Assembly: GCA_014155875.1 (NCBI GenBank)
Contig: JACEFZ010022404.1
Coordinates: 295,001 to 359,000, forward strand
Direction of reading: 5' to 3'
Length of the DNA stretch: 64,000 bases
DNA from: Cepaea nemoralis
Taxonomy: Eukaryota; Mollusca; Gastropoda; Stylommatophora; Helicidae
Both the position numbers and the translations under genes were made by a program. Positions 1 to 11,979 of the stretch are shown here, one piece after another; within the stretch, counting starts at the first letter, position 1; the number at the start of each line of letters is the position of its first letter. Below the pieces are notes generated by a model. It had not been told where the DNA came from. It saw only the letters and a program-made list of their open reading frames with translations, and ran no database searches.

Positions 1-26
1 ATATATATATATATATATATATATAG

Positions 27-775
<749 letters not shown>

Positions 776-1250
776 GAAACTTAAGGCAAACACCTGTCAA
801 AGGTGATACCCAAGTACTTCAATTTACTCCCTCGACTAAGAAGACATCCATTCAACATAATACCTGGGACATCTGCCTTGACGATGCGGTTATCCAGGGA
901 GTACCACACAACCGATGCCTTGTCTGGGTTTATAACGGCCCCTGCGTCCCTGCACCACTCTGCCACCCTATTTACTGCTACCTGTAAGTCTTTCGCCAAA
1001 CTGGCCCTGTCTCTGCCCTGTCTGTACACCAGCACATCATCCGTAAATGTCAAGATTCTACCAACGCCTGGTGTCTCAATAGCTGCGATTTTGCTGGTGT
1101 AGACATTAAAGAGCACTGGGGACAAGGCAGATCCCTGTTGCAACGCAGGTGTAATAGTACAAGGGTCAGAAGTCCAGGAACCCATGCGCAGTGCAAACTT
1201 ACACTCATAAAGGACCGCTGCAACCCATCTAACAATTCAAGGGCAGGGTT

Positions 1251-2142
1251 CTGCCACACCTCTACTGAGGTTTCACGCATATTTCTTGAGTGGCTCGTCT
1301 TTGTAGATAGCATAATAGACTCACAGAAGCAACACAGGAACTCGAACAACCACAGATGTCCTATGACTCTCATTCTTAATGTGTACCGGTACTTTTAATA
1401 CATATGATATCGACAGCCGACCATATCACCGTTCCCATATTGCTGGGAGGACCGGTGATTCATAATATAATATAATAATACAATAATAATATCAAACCTG
1501 TCGCTGGGCAACCATTCAATAATGTTCGGATTAGCAATCGTTTCCGTGGATCATCATTCCATGGCACTCAGGAATACTGCCTAGCTAAATAACACTCACT
1601 TACGTCTCTTCTCAGTGGCTGGCGAGCAGTGACCTTAAGGTGACATTCGATGTCGAACTGCGAACACTTTTATGCAGTTCGGGTAACTGGTTTTGACACA
1701 ACTGTCCCTCGCAGGTTCTGACTGTTATACCGATGGCCATCGTTGTATAGTACTCTGAGCTTTTACAAACCATTATCTCAATTCGCCATTATCACAATTA
1801 CACACGTCTTTCATGACTTTTAATAAGAAACATTTCCTCACAGCAGAATATCTTCCGAACACTTCTTCTCGCTGTCAACCCACATACCTAATGGCTTAAG
1901 TTGTTTCTTTTCTGGTGAACTAAACTGTTCCGGTCACGTTATACGCAACTTTCTTAAGTAAATTCCCTTAGTGCTATTCATCATCATCATGTGCCCGATC
2001 TGCCTTTACACGCTTTACCAGATCGTGTCTGTTAATTATTATAGCGTGAATTGTTCTCACTTTTCCCTTTGTTGGTCCTTTACCGTAGGCATTTTGTTAA
2101 CCCGTAACCTTAATGCCGTAAGCCGTATATTGCCACATGGCA
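1251..2142 (+). mobile_element. Probable solo LTR or short-TIR insertion inside the LINE
   Basis: The LINE reading frame stops at one edge and resumes at the other with almost no lost sequence, so this block is an insertion. It begins TGCCA and ends TGGCA, like the LTR-like insertions at 22412 and 27661. It also shares with them a hairpin at about 1427-1458 (CACCGTTCCCAT, short loop, ATGGGAGGACCGGTG type), placed about 170 bases from the left end in all three. The rest of the sequence has diverged. No clean target duplication was seen. No protein is encoded. Confidence 0.5.
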
Positions 2143-3151
2143 ACCTCCATTTCCAACAGTGTATATATCAACTGATCATACCTGACCCTGTTATACGCAT
2201 CCTCCAGATCAAGAGCCAACGCCACTGTCTCTTGTTTATCCTGGAGGCACTCGTAGACATCAAATGCAAACGTTACAGCATTAGCCCAGGTGTCCTTCCC
2301 AGGCGGGTAACTCCCGAGCCCTTTGGAAACAGTTTACGACTTTCAAAATGTCGCTGGAGCCTGCGTGCTAGTCTCTTTTCGAGAACTTTGCTATACGTAT
2401 TTTGCAGGATCATGATTCAGTATCCATTAAGTCTGGAATGATCCTTACCTGGTTTTGGGAGTGGGACCAGGTAGCTGTGCAGCCAATCGTGGAGTATTTC
2501 CGCCGTATTGATGCTTAGGTTGAAACAAAGAGCCAACTCCTCCTAGTCTCCATCATTTATGTTACTCATATGGGAGTACCTCACCCCCATCCGGGCCTGG
2601 CGCTATGTCTTTAACCCGCTTCAATACCCGTCTAATATTCTCCACCTTAATCTCACAGTCCTCCCTCCTAGTGACCCGTGACAAGGCTTCTCTGACGTTA
2701 TCTCTAATAGCTCTATCTTGCTGATCCGTCTGTTTTAAATATCGTGCAAGAAAAGCCTCCCCTTTGTCCTTATCAGTTGTCATAGGTCAGTTGTTATCAT
2801 CATAAACGATACCATGTGAACCAGGCATTGCCTGTCTCTTCATCTGCCGATGCATCCTCCAGAATTTACCCAGTGTCACATCCCCACCTGACTTCATTAA
2901 TAAACTGTTCCCACTTAATCCTTTTTGCCTCTGCTGCCTGGAATTTAAAATCCCGCACCTTTACTTATTTATATCTTTCAGCCTCCTCCATTTCTGTGTC
3001 AACCCTATGCTAATTCCTTATGGCCGCCCTCTTTTCCCTCCACGAATTCTCCACCTCTGGTATCCACCATGGTGGTTGGGTGAAAATTCTTCTTGTTGGT
3101 TTAGATCTTCATTGTGATCTAAGGCGCCCCAAGAGCGAAGAGTGGTCGCAA

Positions 3152-3451
3152 TCATAACTTAGGTATCAGCACAGAACAGGGGATATAGACACTTCCATGG
3201 TCTCCAAGGACGCTCCATGTTATGTCTGATGCCTCGTCTTCGGATACAAGTGCCAGGTCGATGGCCGTGTCAGGTTCGCCCGGTGTCATTGCTAGCCTAG
3301 TGGGTGTTCTGTCATTTAGACAGACCTCATCCGTCTCAAGCAAGGCCTCAGCAAGAGCAGTACCCTGTCTGTTCTCTCCCGACTTGTCCCATTCCTTTGC
3401 GCGGGCATTGAAGTCACCACATATCAGATACCTAGTATCAGGGGTATCCAC
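3152..3451 (-). pseudogene. APE-type endonuclease domain of the LINE
   Basis: This open 99-codon segment has ICGDFNARAKEWDKS (the GDFNA metal-binding block), TPGEPDTAIDLALVS (the ID block) and LGDHGSV (the terminal DH block). These are the hallmark C-terminal motifs of apurinic-like endonucleases that nick the target to prime reverse transcription. The same frame continues upstream past a stop near 3590 with PLAHDLAVIV, so the N-terminal half is broken. The catalytic residues visible here are kept, but no full enzyme can be read. Confidence 0.8.
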
Positions 3452-3904
3452 TGAATCTTTTAACCAGTTCCAACTCTCTCTGCTTATGCAAGATTCCCCA
3501 CTTGCAGACCGGGAAACTATGACCGCGAGGTCATGGGCTAACGGGGCTATGGCTCGCCATAGGGGATGGACTCCCTGTGGTCAGATTTGTGTCCTAAACC
3601 TGCGACTGGACTAGCAAGCCAGCTTTGGATCTTCATACTGGTCGTAGAAAAACTAAGAAGTATGAACGGATTGTAGCCCATAATCGGACACTTTCGCGAT
3701 ATTTATACTTCACCTCGAAACCGCAAGATACAAGAGGAACATGAGATGAGATGAGATATATATTTATATTTATTTATCAGGGTCCAGCTGGATCGGCCAG
3801 TTTGGTTCTGCATTACCTCATCAATCTTGTGTGCATTGCTAATTAAATAGGTGCATAATAACACCCTTTGAAGTCATGTTTCCTTAATGTAGATCGGGTT
3901 AGAG

Positions 3905-4130
3905 TTTACTCCATCATCATCCTGTGTCATACCGAAAAGCGTGAGCTATCAAGTTTTGCCATCTCACATGATCAATAAGACTCGTGGATCATTTCTGTGT
4001 TCTTGACTCGACCTTCTCACCTCGCCAAGCAATCCATATATTTACTTATCTTCCTTCCCCGTGTTCTTTTCGCCTAAATAGTCACTTCTAGTTACATAAT
4101 ACTGCCTTGTAAATCACCAGTACATTGAGT
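3905..4130 (-). mobile_element. RTE-like LINE 3'-end relic
   Basis: On the minus strand this diverged stretch matches the 3' end of the RTE-like element at 8831-9915: the regions meaning WHGRDRNTELIHDSG and the terminal CGGCATGGCACA block are recognisable with many changes. It is bounded by a short (ATG)n-like tail near 3911-3923. It encodes nothing intact and lies between the two RNase H-lineage LINEs. Confidence 0.5.
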
Positions 4131-4164
4131 TTCCTTGTGATAAATGTTTCAAGATATTCCGAGA

Positions 4165-6245
4165 CGGTGATAGATATTATCGATGCTTACCCCAGGATTG
4201 GTTGCACAACTACCTGGTCCTACTCCCAAAGCCAGGTAAGGATCATTCCAGACTTAATGGATACCAAATCATAACCCTGCAAAACACCGTTGGCAATGTC
4301 CTCGAAAAGACAGTAGCACGCAGGCTCCAGGGACGTTTGGAAAGACGTAATCTATTACCCAAAGATCTCGGGATTTACCGGCCTGGGAAGGACACCTGGG
4401 CCAATGCGGCAACTTTTGCATTTGATGTCTATGAGGACTTCCAGGATAAAGAAGAGAATGGCGGTAGCTCTTGACCTAGAGGATGCGTATAACAGGGTAA
4501 GGTATGATCTGTTGGACATGGACGTCTACCTTTACCTTGTAAGATGGGTTGCGGCAGTCCATTATGAGCGTAAGGTTGCACTGCGCATGGGATTCAGGAC
4601 TTCTGACCCCTGTACTATAAATCTGTGTTGCCTTAGGGATCTGCCATGTTCCCAGTGCCCTTTAATGTCTACACCAGTAAGGTCGCTGCTATTGAGACAA
4701 CAGATGTTTGTAGAATCTTGACATTTGCAGATGATGTGCTGGTGTACAGGGACAGTTTGGCTGAAGAATTACAGATGGCAGTAAACATGGTGGTGGGGTA
4801 GTTCAGGGACGCAGGGGTCATTATTAATCAAGAGAAGGCATTGGTTATGTGGTACTCCCTGGATAACCTGATTGTGAAGGCAGATGCTCCATGTATTATT
4901 TTGAATGGCTGTCCTCATAGTAGAGTAAACTGAAGTACTTGGGTTATCACCATTGACAGATTTTTGTCTTGTCAGGATTATGTGGAGGCTTTGATGGTGA
5001 AGTCTGGTAGGGGACTTAATGCATTGAGGGCGATAGCAGCAGCCGGGGTAGAGCAGAGGATGCTTTACAGGCCTTTTCAGCAGTTAATAATTTGTCCATG
5101 AATATGGTTTGGGGCTACTGACAGGATCAAAGAGGTAGCTTGAAAGGTTGGGGCACATACAGAATGCGGCCATGCGGGTGATCCTGGAGTGCACAAAGGA
5201 CACAGCAATTATATGCATGAGGCTTATCCTTGCACTACCAACAATTACAGACAAGCACATTGTACTTCAAGCCAAATAGTACATGAGAGTCGCTGCAGCA
5301 GGGATCACCCCCTGCATGAAGCCATGGATATGGTCAAGGGTCATAGACTGAGAAGAGGGAGGTTCTGGATGGCACTGGCAGAATTATCTATCAGCCATGT
5401 GTGTGAAACAGAGAACATCACTCGTGAATAAGAGTGGGTACTGCTACCGGAAGACATGTCGGACTTACACGATGTAATAGTAGCACTGGGTCGTGAGTGC
5501 AGAGAATGGGCAGTAGGTCACACTGATGGTACAACTGATCCAGGCAACGCACATCATGGTGACACAGGGATCTACACTGATGGGTCAGTTGTGTAAGACA
5601 GACGTAGTGGCTGGGGTTTCACTGCGAAGGCTAAATGACGACGCTTAGAAACGGAAAGTCTGGCATATTAGACTACGACCTCCTGCATGAGAATGGGTGG
5701 TGGAAGCAGTAACAGCGGCATGTCGATGGTTGGAGTTGACCGCTGCAACACACGTTGTATTCATTACGAACTCACAGAGTATGCTTAGTAATGTGGAGAA
5801 AGGAGTGTTTTGTGAAGAATGGCTTGCCTTGCTTCAGAGATCACAGATTGTGAGAATTATATGGCGTTTTTTCCCCTGTTCGTGCGAGAGTACATGTGAA
5901 TGAACAGGCTGATAGTCTGGCAGAGAATTCACCCCTCGGTGGTAGATTACCTATGGACAAGGGAGAGGTGGTCGGGGGCCTGCCTGTGGGACCAGGAGGT
6001 GAAAGATGGGAACAGACTGAGAACCCGTATGTAGAGAGAATATTATTGCGGGAGATCGGCAAAGGTTCTGGACGAAACTCAAAACTGAGAAAAGATACTA
6101 TGATTTCATTCAAACAGATGGCTGTTGAGCGATTAACACTATGACTCTTCGTTGGCTTTTGTACGAGGGGACTGAGCGCATGTGTTAACATCCTAAGTGC
6201 TTTGAAAGTCGGTTCTTAGCTCAACTCAACTCAACTCAACTCGAC
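4165..6245 (+). mobile_element. RNase H-lineage LINE (I-like), 5' truncated, to its (CTCAA)n tail
   Basis: Starts in RT (DWLHNYLVLLPKPGKD at 4195, then ALDLEDAYNRVRYDLL at 4462) and continues through the palm (FADDVLVYRDS near 4725) and the thumb with VILECTKDTAI near 5180. It ends with an RNase H segment (5560-5903) and a degraded zinc-knuckle/C-terminal tail to 6190. The terminal (CTCAA)n tail is at 6211-6245. Multiple frameshifts and stops separate the blocks. FADD is kept. It is the same family as the minus-strand copy at 781-3640 and the copy at 54684, but a different subfamily. Confidence 0.85.
5560..5903 (+). pseudogene. RNase H domain of the LINE
   Basis: The blocks are IYTDGSVV near 5570, a stop-interrupted RRSGWGF strand, VEAVTAACRWLELTAATHVV at 5700 and FITNSQSML (5759). 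These match the TDGS, E-x-x-A and TDSxS motifs of LINE-encoded RNase H, which removes the RNA template after first-strand synthesis. The third block reads TNSQS instead of TDSxS, so one catalytic Asp is replaced by Asn. A stop in the first block also disables it. Confidence 0.8.
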
Positions 6246-6249
6246 TAGG

Positions 6250-7385
6250 AAATAAGTATATGGAAATAAAAAGACATTAAATCTAGTACGAAAGTAGAGT
6301 ATTTAAGTGCAAAGTTTAAAGATCTACAACAGGTATTAAACATTGTTGTAATATAGAAAGAAGAGAAAGGACTATTCTTAAACGTTTGGAACACATAAAC
6401 ATTCGTTATATCAATTACAATGATAACAGCAAAATTGTATAATTATTATTTTTATGGCATCAATTTTTTTCCAAAAATATTTTAGTTCCGAGACGACACT
6501 GTTTATGAGCAGGTTTACTTAGATTTTTGGATCTATAGTATGTCCAGAAATGAATGCCGTCATTCACGATCAATTATTTTGAAAACTATCTGTTGCATCA
6601 TTATGAAATTTTTCCTGCCGTCTTATATTAACCCCCACCCAAGGAATATGTCTTTGATGGGTCCAAAAGCAACTTAAATCATGAAAAGCGGCGACATTTC
6701 TTTGATGTTTTGATGAAAAACTAGTGATTTCTCTCTAACAAACTTGTTTTACAGTAATGCCAATTCCCCCGCCAGTTCGGATGACAAACACAAGGCGTAT
6801 ACAGATTCGCATGGGAATGGGTGCATTGTCTGCTCTGCTGAGACGGAACATGATTACATGTTTTGCACGAAGAATATAGCTGTGAATGTCTCTGTAGTGG
6901 GCTTCCTTCTTAACGGTCAAGATGTTGGTCCTCTTTTCATTGAAGTTTATAGAATGATTCGTATGTTCGGGTGTTGTCCCCTCATTTGACAACGTGTTTC
7001 TTCTCACGTTTCTTGGTATGCCACAATATGTCAGTTCCCACCGCAATATTACTCTTCGGTTGGTATTCGATGCGTCTAGCTAGAGCTTTTTGTTTTTTCA
7101 ATGTCAGTTGTTTGTCACTGTTGAGGGCTCACGGAATTGAAAATTCATCACTGTGAAATACAAACTGTTGCCATTAACAAGTTGTATTGTTTATGCCGAT
7201 GCTGTAATGTTTAGGGCCTGCAATTCTTCTGAATATTTGTAGCAAAATATCCCAGTTGGTGTGCACGTGGATTAAGGTCTGCGATCTACTCAGACCTTAA
7301 TCTGTGTCGGACGATTCCAGTAGGTTGATGACTGCTCTCGGTTGCATAAAATTCAATCCATCCTTCCTCCAATAATCCTCTTCCT
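6250..7385. other. Unassigned AT-rich sequence
   Basis: No convincing gene. A 103-codon open frame on the minus strand (6735-7046) has no recognisable motif and is likely chance. This stretch lies 3' of the broken Tc1/mariner transposase and may include the outer part of that transposon, but I could not see terminal inverted repeats. Confidence 0.4.
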
Positions 7386-7388
7386 CTT

Positions 7389-8830
7389 TCAACACATGGT
7401 CCTCACATTTTTCCAGTAACTTTTATCAATATTTAATAGCGCGGACTGGATTAGTATCTTGACGTCAGACAATTTGAATATAGTATTGTCAGCTGCCACC
7501 TGTCCTTTAATTTTAGCCCACACAAGTTCTATAGGGTTAAAATGAGAATGGTACGGCGGAAGTCTCAAGCACCCATGACGATGCTCTTCTTTCAACTTGT
7601 CGATTTGATATTTCTTGCTTTTTTGCGTCTGTTTTACAAGGGACAACAATTCTAGCTAGAAATACGTTTCTGGAAATGGTATGTTTTCCATTCAGAGCCA
7701 TATCTTTATTGCTCCCTTTGTCCTCGTTGCTGTAGGTATTTTGTCTTCTTGGGCAACAACATTGATATCATTCATTGTCCATAATTGGACACGACGGTCT
7801 ATCTAGGGATGGAAGCACAGTATTCTCGAGCCAATCTCTAAATACATTATCATTCATCTTATTATGATAATCCCTATTGTCTGTATGCTTTGATACGAAC
7901 ACTGAGCCCAGCATTCTGTTGTAAGCCATTATGTGAATTACCAGCATGGACCATGACCAAAATCTGTCCTATACTACTGGGAACATATCGCTTTATCTGT
8001 CCATCCACTGATTGTCATTCCTTATCACTTGTGTGGTGCGCATTGATCCACATTTCATCCAAACACACTATGCCATAATTTTCTTTTCGCATTTCCATTA
8101 TTTCACGTAGGTATCTGCTTCTCATGGCTCCTAAATGCGGTTGCTCGCAAAGAATATTTCTACCGCCCTTGTACTTTCTAAAAGTGAAGATAATGTCCTT
8201 ATAATTTTCCACAAAGTTGTTTTGGATAGCTCTATGTTATTGTTCTTTCTCAACCAAACCCCAAGTTTTCTTACAGTCACTGTTTCTTTGGCATCCAGCA
8301 TTTTTATAATGATGGATAATCCTAGATATAAAATCCAAAATTTTTATAATTTTAGGAGTCTCCGTGGCGAAGTGGTCAATCCTTTTGACTCGGGCTCCAA
8401 AGGTTGTGGTTTCGATTCCGGGCCGCATCCTTCGGTTCACGAGTTAAAGTGTTCGGAGACTTCTATGGGTCGTCGCTAGAGCTGCGGTGTTCGTGCTTTG
8501 TGCGGTGCTTTCCGCGCTGCGGAAAGAGACCGAGCCATATGGAATAGAACCCGGTGCAATGAAGTCGACCCTGTCGACTTTTAAGCGACTTTTTAAAGCA
8601 TTGTTTCGCCTTATGACATCTTTGTCAAAGCTATCTACAATAACCTTTCTACTTACCGTTTAGTTATTGCGTGGTGGTTTAATTCCAGATTCTTCCACCC
8701 ATCGACGAAATGACCGTTTACTCAAACCCAATGCACGCAATGTTCTTTTTTTCGGAATTTGTAATAGTATAAAACAGTTTCCTGCGATCAGCTTCTTGAC
8801 AAATATATGTGTACAACTTAATAGCGATGC
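7389..8830 (-). pseudogene. Tc1/mariner-superfamily (DDE_3) transposase, broken by a SINE
   Basis: On the minus strand the blocks come in the expected order: an N-terminal helix-turn-helix-like segment (KKRTLRALGLSKRSFRRWVE, 8660-8760), YLREIMEMRKE followed by VCLDEMWINAHHT (first Asp, about 8040-8100), VMVHAGNSHNG (about 7965), PIMDNE (second Asp, about 7770) and LRLPPYHSHFNPIELVWAKI (Glu block, about 7510-7570). This is the D-D-E order of IS630/Tc1/mariner cut-and-paste transposases. Stops and shifts lie between blocks, and a tRNA-headed SINE at 8358-8605 interrupts the N-terminal third. An RTE-like LINE abuts at 8831. It is dead. Confidence 0.85.
8358..8605 (+). mobile_element. tRNA-headed SINE, second family
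   Basis: Begins GTCTCCGTGGCGAAGTGG (A-box-like TGGCGAAGTGG) and has GGTTTCGATTCCGGGCC near 8410 (B box). The head resembles a tRNA and is followed by an unrelated body containing TGCGGTGCTTTCCGCGCTGC near 8500. It sits inside the transposase pseudogene, whose frame resumes on the far side, so it is a later insertion. A tRNA gene is unlikely because the 3' half does not close an acceptor stem. Confidence 0.65.
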
Positions 8831-9915
8831 TTTGGAGTTGACTATACAAAGGCTTTTGATAGCGTTTGACATGTCAGCATGGTGGATATGCTTGCGGATC
8901 TACAAATTGATAGGAAAGACATTAGACTTATAAAAAACATATATTGGAAACAACAAGCTGCAATAAGGATTGATAATGAAGTGGGACAGTATCAGCCAAT
9001 TAAGAGAGGTGTTAGGCAGGGATGTGTGATGTCTCCAGATCTTTTTTCCCTGTACAGTGAAAATATTTTCAGAAATGTAGAGGATATAAATGGAATCAGC
9101 ATTGGAGGACGAAACATCAATAACATTAGATATGCAGATGATACAGTGTTAATTGCAGACAATGCGCAGGACCTGCAACAATTAGTAGCTGCGGTTTTTG
9201 TACACAGTGAGCAACTGGGGTTAGAATTAAATTGTAAAAAGACTCAGGTTATGGTCGTCAGTAGGAAGGAAGAAGTGCCACAATGTAATATACAAGTAAA
9301 TGGAAATATTCTTCAACAAGTGAATCGGTACAATTATCTCGGAACAGTCATAACATCTGATGGGAGATGCCTTGAAGAGATTAGAACAAGAATCGCCATG
9401 GCGAAAGTAGCCTTTAGCAAGATGAAAAACATTCTGACCAATAAAAAGATGTCAATTGAAACGAGAAAAAGAGTGTTGAGGGGATACATAGAGCCTGTTC
9501 TTTTGTATGGATGTGAAACATTGGACAATGAGCAGTCAAGCTGAAAAGCATCTGATGGCTGCAGAAATGTGGTTTCTGAGGAAAATGCAAAGAATACCAT
9601 GGACAGACAGAAAAACCAATGACCAAGTACTACAGGAGACAAATGAACATCGTAAACTGATTAGAGAAATTAGACGTAGACAGTCAAAATTTTTTGGACA
9701 CTGTTATGAGAAGAAATGGATTGGAGAACTTAGTGACAACTGGCAAGATCGAAGGGAACAGACAAAGAGGAAGACCGACAGGAAAATACCTGGATGGCTT
9801 GGCTACGTGGCATGGACGAGACAGGAACACTGAGCTGATCCACGACTCTGGTGATCAAGTGAAATGGCGAGTCATGACCGCCCACGCTTTCCGGCATGGC
9901 ACATGATTGATTGAC
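8831..9915 (+). mobile_element. RTE-like LINE, 5'-truncated RT to 3' end
   Basis: Opens at RT motif A (DYTKAFDSV at 8836), then one stop, then a long open frame 8879-9541 with GVRQGCVMSPDLFSLYSE and YADDTVLIADN, the RT catalytic box. It continues with LGTVITSDGRCLEEIRTRIA and IEPVLLYGCET. A frameshift near 9540 moves EMWFLRKMQRIPWTDRKTND to the next frame and further shifts follow; the last coding block, WHGRDRNTELIHDSG, is at about 9810. The element ends CGGCATGGCACA plus an (ATTG)n-type tail. The 5' truncation removed the endonuclease. The same 3' end recurs in inverted or direct form at 3905, 24592, 43325 and 46590. Confidence 0.85.
8879..9541 (+). pseudogene. Reverse transcriptase palm and thumb, RTE-like
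   Basis: A 220-codon open segment of the LINE RT. GVRQGCVMSP (motif B region) is at about residue 45, and YADDTVLI (motif C with both catalytic Asp residues) at about residue 82. It would copy element RNA at the nicked target. The frame ends at a stop in the middle of the conserved C-terminal block, where an indel has altered the usual SETW motif to CETLDNEQSS. Confidence 0.85.
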
Positions 9916-9963
9916 TTGTTCATCCCTTACTTGTCTGTCATTTGCATCTTTTAATCTTTCCAG

Positions 9964-10213
9964 GCCGGTCTCCGTGGCTAGGGAATTTCGGACGCGATTC
10001 GTAAGCCCGCTTACCCGTGTTCGAAACACAGCTGTGACCGATTTGGCAGCAGACCGCGTTGCGCTTGGTTTTAACGTGTTTGTATGGGAACCGGCCGTGC
10101 AGAAAGCAATGGCAAATTACTCAACGTAAACTTGCCAAGACATCAACAACAGTGGTAAAATGCTGGTGTTGACAGCGATGTCCTGTAAATAAGATATCTA
10201 CACATTTCACACA
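9964..10213 (+). mobile_element. tRNA-derived SINE, short subfamily, with 7-bp target duplication
   Basis: Starts GCCGGTCTCCGTGGCTAGGG and contains the B-box-like GTGTTCGAAACAC near 10017. It ends in the shared module GGTGTTGACAGCGATGTCCT plus an A/T-rich tail. TTTCCAG occurs at 9957-9963 and again at 10214-10220, consistent with a target-site duplication. The same subfamily is at 36851-37083 (minus) and in a 3' fragment at 43955. Confidence 0.8.
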
Positions 10214-10323
10214 TTTCCAGATTTCACTTTCCTTGATAGCTTCACCGACATTCTTATCTCCAATTTGCAGCTATTTCCCCAGTCGTCAGTCAAGACTGCA
10301 TAACAATGCGTACGCTAATTCAG

Positions 10324-10552
10324 GTGAGCCGGTCTCCCTCGCGTAGGGAATTAAGAACTTTCTCCGTAATCCCGTATATTCACGCGAGGAACGTAACTTG
10401 CGCGAGAATCAGTAGCGGTTCTCTCCGCGTTGGTGACTTACGGGGTATGTGCGCCGGCCGCTCAGAAAGCAATGGCAAACTACCGAGCGTAATCTTGTCA
10501 AAACATCAACAATCAGCTGAAAGATGCTGATGTTGACAGCGATGTCCTGTAA
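10324..10552 (+). mobile_element. tRNA-derived SINE, long subfamily
   Basis: Starts GCCGGTCTCCCTCGCGTAGG and ends in the conserved CAGCTGAAAGATGCTGATGT and GACAGCGATGTCCTGTAAA module. It is most like the copy at 45151-45399. It ends directly at the CAGTGCTTCCCAAA terminus of a hAT relic, so either the SINE tail was lost or the hAT inserted at its end. Confidence 0.8.
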
Positions 10553-10599
10553 AGCAGTGCTTCCCAAATTTTCATTTTCGCGGACCGACAAAAAATTTT

Positions 10600-10786
10600 C
10601 CTCCTCCTCCCTCCGCCGAATATGAATTAAATGATATGGTCCCCACCAGGGACTGGGCGAAGCCGGGCCGAGTCGTCTTTTTGGGAACGGGAGCATGGGC
10701 CGAATATGAATTAAATAAGACGCTCCATTTACCCAAGTTAATTGTTGGGGGAAGATGTAAAGATCTTTCAAGTGCTCTTTCTAATA

Positions 10787-10818
<32 letters not shown>

Positions 10819-10942
10819 TAGATAGTCGGGAACGGGAACGGGAGCTTATATGACTACTTATATGAATTAAATTAAATGCTCCCCACCAGGGGATGGGCGA
10901 AGCCGGGCCGGGTCAGACAGACAGACAGACAGACAGGCAAGC

Positions 10943-10985
<43 letters not shown>

Positions 10986-11028
10986 TCCCCGCCAGGGACT
11001 GGGCGAAGCCGAGGCCGGGTCAGCTGTA
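10600..11028 (+). repeat. Satellite units: (CAGA)n plus GC-rich GGGCGAAGCC core
   Basis: Repeating composite unit: a TATATGAATTAAATGA-like segment, GCTCCCCACCAGGGACTGGG, CGAAGCCGGGCCGGGTCAG, then (ACAG)n. The same unit fills 11580-11979 and 31260-31889 and occurs once at 29861. The GC-rich core resembles the 3' terminus of Helitrons. Confidence 0.75.
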
Positions 11029-11633
11029 TCTATATATCTCTATGTATAAAAGGCGATGTATGTATGTCCGTTTTTCATGCGTTCGATAACGGTCCATCCG
11101 ATTGAGATGAAATTTTCTACATGTTTTCTTTTCATCCCGTGCAGCCAACTATCATAGTTTGTTAGTGTACAATCAGGTATTTACTTACTAAAATTTAATA
11201 TTTTAATATCTTATTCATTTATATATAGCGAGGGGACTTAACTTAAGAAAAGTTATTTCAAGGGGCATAACTTTTAATAGCATAGCTATATATTTTATAT
11301 ATAGATTGTTGCATTGTTTTCAAAGATTTATAAACTCTTTGTCTACAGTTATTTACAGGCATATGAGTTATAATAAATAATGATATAATCTTTAAGGCAT
11401 TTTCATAGTTTTCATAAAAATAATGCATCTATTTAAATAGTGAAAATTTTCTAACTCATCTTTTTATGTTTAAAGAAGTTATCTACAGTCATGTAGGTGA
11501 TTAAAAACAGTTTTCATTAAAAATAATGGATGGTGTGTGGAAGAACATTCTTAATTTAATTTTTTTTGTTATATGAATTTAATGAGACGCTCCCCGCCAG
11601 GAGCTGGGCGAAGCCGCGCCGGGTCAGATAGAT

Positions 11634-11664
<31 letters not shown>

Positions 11665-11759
11665 TAGTCGGGAAAGGGAGCTTATATGACTACGTACATA
11701 AATTAAATGAGATGCCCCCCACCAGGGACTGGGTGAAGCCGGGTCAGACAGGCAGGCAG

Positions 11760-11823
<64 letters not shown>

Positions 11824-11979
11824 GTCGGGAACGGAAACGGGAGCTTATATGACTTATTATATGAATTAAATTAGATGCTCCCCACCAGGAGCTGGGCGAA
11901 GCCGGGCCGGGTCAGACAGACAGACAGACAGACAAGCAGACAGACAGACAGCTGGGCGAAGCCGGGCCAGGTCAGCTAG
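11029..11979 (+). mobile_element. Nonautonomous Helitron candidate
   Basis: Begins TCTATATATCTCTATGTATA after an A, and ends in a GC-rich hairpin-prone stretch (CTGGGCGAAGCCGGGCCAGG) followed by TCAGCTAG and then T. Helitrons characteristically start TC, end CTRR after a short hairpin, and insert between A and T without target duplication. The inside holds an AT-rich body and CAGA minisatellite units and has no Rep/helicase gene. The call rests on termini only. Confidence 0.5.

Larger units (their letters stand above)
781..3640 (-). mobile_element. RNase H-lineage LINE (I-like), broken: endonuclease, linker, RT
   Basis: Read on the minus strand from 3640, the pieces are: an APE-type endonuclease (3152-3620), a linker ending in an APGPDG motif (2562-2783), RT fingers with LVPLPKPGKDHSRLNGY and ALDLEDAYNRV (about 2160-2540), an unrelated insertion (about 1251-2142), and the RT palm with TPALQQGSALSPVLFNVYTS and the catalytic box as FTDDVLVY (785-1245). 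FTDD in place of F/YADD means one catalytic-box residue has changed. The C-terminal RNase H part is absent; it is present in related copies at 4165-6245 and 54684-57425. Several frameshifts and stops make it non-functional. The clade (I, Ingi, R1 or LOA) cannot be fixed by eye. Confidence 0.8.

Noticed and set aside
781..2441. Plus-strand open frames of 99 and 156 codons in the LINE
   Set aside because: They are antisense to, or lie in the insertion of, the minus-strand LINE, and have no motif of their own.
6735..7046. 103-codon minus-strand frame as a gene
   Set aside because: No recognisable motif, no start context or neighbour that supports it.
8358..8430. tRNA gene
   Set aside because: A and B boxes are present, but no closed acceptor stem, and the sequence continues into a SINE body; the same applies at 19968 and 46273.
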